In this document: piece by piece, positions 5,575-8,776 of the stretch
Position numbering within the stretch: position 1 is the stretch's first letter
How the letters are laid out: every line of letters starts with the position of its first letter
DNA from: Mariprofundaceae bacterium
GTDB lineage: Bacteria > Pseudomonadota > Zetaproteobacteria > Mariprofundales > Mariprofundaceae
Assembly: GCA_030950825.1 (NCBI GenBank)
Contig: JAUZQT010000046.1
Coordinates: 1-8,776, forward strand
Direction of reading: 5' to 3'
Length of the DNA stretch: 8,776 nucleotides
Notes under the pieces: model-generated
What the model was told of the DNA's origin: nothing
The model's database searches: none
The model's input: the letters and a program-made list of their open reading frames with translations, nothing else
Translations under genes and position numbers: made by a program

Positions 5575-6159
5575 CTATGGCAACACCGAAACCTTAATCA
5601 TTAAGTCACCCTGCTTTATTTTATCCAACACATCCAAGCCTTCCGTCACCTGACCAAAAATCGTATATTGCCCATCCAAATGTGGGGTTGGCACAAAACA
5701 AATATAAAATTGACTACCCGCAGAATCAGGGTCTGATGAACGAGCCATCGCCAATGTTCCACGCACATGTTTGCGATCATTAAATTCCGCTTTTACTTTA
5801 TAACCAGGCCCACCTGTGCCAGTGCCTTTTGGATCACCACCCTGCGCCATAAAATCAGCAATCACACGATGAAATTTCAATCCATCATAGTAACCTTTAC
5901 CTGCCAATGCCTTAAAATTGGCAACGGTGTTCGGAGCAGAGTCGGAATACAGCTCAATCAGCATATCACCATTTTTTGTCTCTATTTTGATATGCTTTCC
6001 TTCTGGAATCCCTTGATCACCCGCTTGTGGTGCATGGCTAAACAAACCCATATTACGCTCCTTTGTTGACTGACCTGTACAAGCTTGTAGGCCAATAATT
6101 ATCATAAAAAACAATATGATACTGCATCGAGATAAACCCGCATGATATGAAAGTTGCAT
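5575..6159 (-). CDS. Cyclophilin-type peptidyl-prolyl isomerase, predicted lipoprotein
   Basis: This 194-residue enzyme would catalyse cis-trans isomerisation of Xaa-Pro bonds outside the cytoplasm. Residues 1-27 form a lipoprotein signal: RCSIILFFMIIIGLQAC with lipobox LQAC and lipidated Cys27. The cyclophilin domain runs from about residue 54 to the end. Visible catalytic-site residues are Arg98 in FHRVI, Phe103 and Gln106 in FMAQGGDPKGTGTGGPGY, SQFYI at 149-153 and PHLDGQYTIFG at 159-169. His occupies the position of the human cyclophilin A Trp, as in many bacterial single-domain forms with low cyclosporin affinity. I chose the ATG at 6159, just after the truB stop (6163-6161) with GGCGG upstream; the in-frame TTG at 6180 is less likely. 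It is the last gene of the infB-truB operon, where rpsO is often found in other proteobacteria. Confidence 0.9.
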   Translation of the reverse strand: MQLSYHAGLSRCSIILFFMIIIGLQACTGQSTKERNMGLFSHAPQAGDQGIPEGKHIKIETKNGDMLIELYSDSAPNTVANFKALAGKGYYDGLKFHRVIADFMAQGGDPKGTGTGGPGYKVKAEFNDRKHVRGTLAMARSSDPDSAGSQFYICFVPTPHLDGQYTIFGQVTEGLDVLDKIKQGDLMIKVSVLP

Positions 6160-6160
6160 G

Positions 6161-7075
6161 TTAACCGCCTTTGGATGCAAAGTGTTGTTGTGATGAAGGC
6201 AAAATACGCAGTGGATGCAGCACCATACGCCGCATACCCTGCTTCAGCTCAGCAGTGCCCAGTAGGCATTCATCGCACATAACAGCCACAGAGCCTTGCT
6301 GGCCGCACTCTAGCTGAATGCGTTGACCATTTAAAAAACGCCAAGCATCCTCTTTCGTTAATTCGCACGTTGGAAAATCACGCAACCATTGCCTTAATGG
6401 CAAAACTGCTTGTTCTTTATCATGCTCAAGACATTCAGCAGCCACCATCATAGAGGCAGGCCAGCCGCCAGTGGATGTTCGCCGCAATGCTGTCACACAG
6501 CCACCCACACCGAGTTTTTTGCCTATATCGCGTGCCAAAGAGCGAATATATGTGCCTTTCGAGCATCTCACATCCAAGCTGACAAGTGGATATTCAAAAG
6601 CCAACAAATCCAATGCATGAATACAAACTGTACGGGCAGCTAGTTCCACTGCTTTACCCTCACGTGCCATGGCATGGGAACGTTTGCCATCTACGCGAAT
6701 TGCGGAATAAATCGGTGGAACTTGTTGTATCTCACCTTGAAATAAATCAAGAACATCCATCAACTGCTGTTTGTTGGGTTGAGTATCAAAACGTTTGCAA
6801 GCTTCGCCTTCACAATCCAGCGTATCTGTTTGATAACTTAAATCAAACGTAACGCTATAACGTTTTTCCGCATGAAGACCCAGCTCAGCAAAACGTGTCG
6901 CATCGCCCAATAAGATGGGTAGCATACCAGTAGCCAAGGGATCCAATGTCCCCGCATGACCTGCTTTAATGCGCTTTTTACCTGGTACTGAAAAAACACG
7001 CATCACTTCATTCACTGCACGCCGCGATGTCCAACCCAATGGTTTATCTAAAAAAATAACACCTGAAGCCATCAT
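6161..7075 (-). CDS. truB: tRNA pseudouridine-55 synthase TruB
   Basis: TruB converts U55 in the T-loop of tRNAs to pseudouridine and also acts as a tRNA folding chaperone. The 304-residue protein starts with the characteristic GVIFLDKPLGWTS. It has the catalytic motif KAGHAGTLDPLATGMLP with Asp45 as the nucleophile, and later KRYSVTFDLSYQTDTLD, VPPIYSAIRVDGKR and CSKGTYIRSLARDIG. A PUA-like C-terminal region follows the PTCELTKEDAWRFLNGQ segment. Its ATG at 7075-7073 shares bases with the TGA of the upstream nrnA-like gene (an ATGA overlap). A second ATG follows immediately at 7072, so the exact start is uncertain by one codon. It overlaps nothing downstream, ending 1 nt before the cyclophilin ATG. 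Confidence 0.96.
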   Translation of the reverse strand: MMASGVIFLDKPLGWTSRRAVNEVMRVFSVPGKKRIKAGHAGTLDPLATGMLPILLGDATRFAELGLHAEKRYSVTFDLSYQTDTLDCEGEACKRFDTQPNKQQLMDVLDLFQGEIQQVPPIYSAIRVDGKRSHAMAREGKAVELAARTVCIHALDLLAFEYPLVSLDVRCSKGTYIRSLARDIGKKLGVGGCVTALRRTSTGGWPASMMVAAECLEHDKEQAVLPLRQWLRDFPTCELTKEDAWRFLNGQRIQLECGQQGSVAVMCDECLLGTAELKQGMRRMVLHPLRILPSSQQHFASKGG

Positions 7076-8058
7076 GGGGTCAAAATATCAGGCAAAATAC
7101 GCTTAATTTCTTCTTGCACCGCATGCTCAGTACCATACAACGTACATCCTGCAGCATACTGGTGACCACCACCGCCAAGCTTTTCTGCCAAATACCCCAC
7201 ATTACAAGGGGGTTTCCCTCGCAGACTTACTTTCCACACCTGCTCATCTTCTTCGCGTATAAAAACAGCAACATCCACACCTTCAATACTGCGGGCATAA
7301 TCAATAAATCCTTCGGAATCTTCACCCGATAGCCCCGTTTTCTGATACAAGTCACGGCGCACTGAAAGCCATGATGTACGCCCATGATCACCAATGTGCA
7401 AGCTATCCAAAGCATACTTCAACAACTCAAATCGCGCTGCTTTATGACTTTGATAAATCGACTGTGCAGCCTTTTGCACATCAGCACCTGCCTCAATCAA
7501 ATCAGCAACCATGCGATGTACGGATGCTGTCACATTGGCAAGACGAAAACTTGCTGTATCCGTCAGTACAGCCGCATAAATTGCAGCGGCGGATGCAGCG
7601 CATAAATCAACCTTTAAGTGTTGTAATAAATCATAAATCATTGCGCCCGTGGCACAGTACCGCGCATCCACAATATTCATTGTTCCATAGCAGGTGTTGC
7701 TGGCATGGTGGTCAATATTAATCAGTGTTTTTCCTTCAAAATAGGCTGTTTCCATACCCAAGCGGGATAAAGACCCAGCATCCACAGCAATAACAACATC
7801 CGATGCCGCTACAATGGCAGGAATTTCACCATACGTGATATCATTGACTGCGGCTAAATAACGGCACAAGTAAGGGGAAGTATCCCGATTGTGCATAAGT
7901 ACCTTTTTTCCCATGCATTTTAAGCCATGGTACAAAGCCAATTGAGAGCCAATTGTGTCGGCATCGGGGCAAACATGAGCAATAATGTGAATCTGTTTTG
8001 CTTGATCTAACACATCAATAAGAGGTTGCCAGTCCACATCAGCGTAAAGTATGCTCAA
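7072..8058 (-). CDS. nrnA: DHH/DHHA1 phosphoesterase, nanoRNase/pAp phosphatase (NrnA-like)
   Basis: This 328-residue cytosolic metal-dependent phosphoesterase probably degrades short RNA oligonucleotides and, in some family members, 3'-phosphoadenosine 5'-phosphate. Metal-binding motifs of the DHH domain are in order: HVCPDADTIGS (His28, Asp32, Asp34), AVDAGSLSRLG (Asp93), the name-giving INIDHHASN (Asp116-His117-His118) and LTDTASFR (Asp167). The C-terminal DHHA1 domain carries GGGGHQYAAGC at 295-305, the nucleotide-binding glycine loop. The probable start is TTG at 8058-8056, which overlaps the rbfA stop as TTGA; no ATG occurs nearby, and a GTG at codon 9 is the only close alternative. The gene between rbfA and truB fits coupled RNA processing. 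Members of this family usually compensate for absence of Orn-type oligoribonuclease, but whether orn exists in this genome cannot be seen. Confidence 0.9.
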   Translation of the reverse strand: MSILYADVDWQPLIDVLDQAKQIHIIAHVCPDADTIGSQLALYHGLKCMGKKVLMHNRDTSPYLCRYLAAVNDITYGEIPAIVAASDVVIAVDAGSLSRLGMETAYFEGKTLINIDHHASNTCYGTMNIVDARYCATGAMIYDLLQHLKVDLCAASAAAIYAAVLTDTASFRLANVTASVHRMVADLIEAGADVQKAAQSIYQSHKAARFELLKYALDSLHIGDHGRTSWLSVRRDLYQKTGLSGEDSEGFIDYARSIEGVDVAVFIREEDEQVWKVSLRGKPPCNVGYLAEKLGGGGHQYAAGCTLYGTEHAVQEEIKRILPDILTP

Positions 8059-8402
8059 GCGCGATCCAGTTTATTCAATAGTTCCACCATATCATTACCA
8101 GCATCCAACGCCGTATCCCAAGAGAAATTCAACTTGGGAAGGCGTTTTTTACCAAGTGAGCGACGCAGCCCGTGTTCAAAGTGGGGGCTCATACGCCCAA
8201 GGCGGTCAATCACTATATTCGCCTCATCACGTTTCATCCCATGCACTTTAATCACCGCACTTTGGTTATCCCTTGATACATCCACCGACGTGATGACCAT
8301 GCCAAGAAAGCATGGGTCATTCGCATCACGTTGTATCATAGTGGTCAATAATCGTTGAATATCTGCCTGAATTCGGTGCTTCGCTGGTGATTTGGATGCC
8401 AT
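8055..8402 (-). CDS. rbfA: Ribosome-binding factor A
   Basis: RbfA is a small KH-fold protein that binds free 30S subunits and helps late maturation of 16S rRNA. The 115-residue protein has normal length and recognisable family segments: an N-terminal RIQADIQRLLTTMIQRDANDP, followed by ITSVDVSRDNQSAVIKVHG and the C-terminal MSPHFEHGLRRSLGKKRLPKLNFSWDTALDAGNDMVELLNKL. The helix-kink-helix region of the KH fold, usually containing an Ala-Gly-like kink, and the P-L-F strand are at the expected place. It starts 9 nt after the infB stop and ends in a 4-nt overlap with the nrnA-like gene, so it sits in the middle of one transcription unit. Confidence 0.95.
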   Translation of the reverse strand: MASKSPAKHRIQADIQRLLTTMIQRDANDPCFLGMVITSVDVSRDNQSAVIKVHGMKRDEANIVIDRLGRMSPHFEHGLRRSLGKKRLPKLNFSWDTALDAGNDMVELLNKLDRA

Positions 8403-8411
8403 GGATACGAG

Positions 8412-8776
8412 CTACAGAGTCGCCGCAATTTCTTCAATGATATAAAATTCAAAGCTATCGCCTTCTTTCACATCATTAAATTTATCAATACCAATACCAC
8501 ACTCATAGCCAGCCTTCACTTCTTTCACATCATCTTTAAAACGACGCAAGGAAGCCAGTTCACCATCATAAATCAATACATTATCACGCAATACGCGTAC
8601 TTTCGAACCGCGTGTTACATAACCCTCTGTAACATAAGAACCCGCCACAGCACCAATCTTAGGCACCATAATACCCTGACGACCCTCTGCTTCACCTGTA
8701 ACTGTTTCAACCTGATCTGGAGATAGTTCACCAGCCCTCGCAGCTCTCACATCATCAATGGCATCATAGATAACCT
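8412..8776 (-). CDS. infB: Translation initiation factor IF-2, C-terminal end only
   Basis: The last 120 residues of IF-2 are visible; the gene enters from the right edge. The frame is open from VIYDAIDDVRAARAGELSP through VPKIGAVAGSYVTEGYVTRGSKVRVLRDNVLIYDGELASLRRFKDDVKEVKAGYECGIGI to the end. This is the tail of domain III plus domain IV (C2), the part that binds fMet-tRNA. IF-2 delivers initiator tRNA to the 30S subunit as a GTPase; the G domain lies outside the window. An internal GTG at 8750 is not a start, since the reading frame continues upstream with matching IF-2 sequence. The operon promoter is not in this window. Confidence 0.96.
   Translation of the reverse strand, partial: VIYDAIDDVRAARAGELSPDQVETVTGEAEGRQGIMVPKIGAVAGSYVTEGYVTRGSKVRVLRDNVLIYDGELASLRRFKDDVKEVKAGYECGIGIDKFNDVKEGDSFEFYIIEEIAATL

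Overview
This AT-leaning proteobacterial window divides into two parts. The right part (about 5575-8776, all minus strand) is a conserved translation/RNA-maintenance operon. Read in the direction of transcription it is the 3' end of infB (IF-2), rbfA, a DHH-family nanoRNase/pAp phosphatase (nrnA-like), truB and a cyclophilin-type peptidyl-prolyl isomerase lipoprotein. Gaps are 9 nt or less, and several stop/start codons overlap, so translation is probably coupled.

The left part (1-5574) is more mosaic. A minus-strand pair, cbbQ-cbbO, encodes a MoxR-type AAA+ ATPase and its VWA-domain adaptor, the CbbQO-type Rubisco activase. No Rubisco gene lies in the window. Divergent from cbbQ, on the plus strand, are a thioredoxin-like [2Fe-2S] ferredoxin, the decayed remains of bluB (5,6-dimethylbenzimidazole synthase, lower ligand of cobalamin) and dinB (DNA polymerase IV). 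A further minus-strand gene appears to begin at base 33 and runs off the left edge; only 11 codons are visible.

The most interesting structure is not a gene. A palindromic interspersed repeat of about 90 bp has terminal inverted repeats resembling TARCCCGCATTATTCAY. It is present as two full copies (3430-3521 and 5471-5561, about 73% identical by hand alignment) and at least two one-ended fragments (about 138-168 and 4373-4396). Every non-operonic gap in the left 6 kb holds a copy or a fragment. It looks like a non-autonomous MITE/REP-like family. One full copy supplies the dinB stop codon.

The bluB remnant has two single-base frameshifts and has lost an internal block of the family core, while the ferredoxin in front of it is intact. 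This suggests recent loss of dimethylbenzimidazole synthesis.

Organism: CbbQO implies a Calvin-cycle chemolithoautotroph, and nrnA lying between rbfA and truB differs from the enterobacterial arrangement. An iron-oxidising Zetaproteobacterium (Mariprofundus/Ghiorsea-like) or a related autotrophic proteobacterium would fit. This is inference, and no lineage marker in the window settles it. I found no tRNA, rRNA, CRISPR array or transposase gene.
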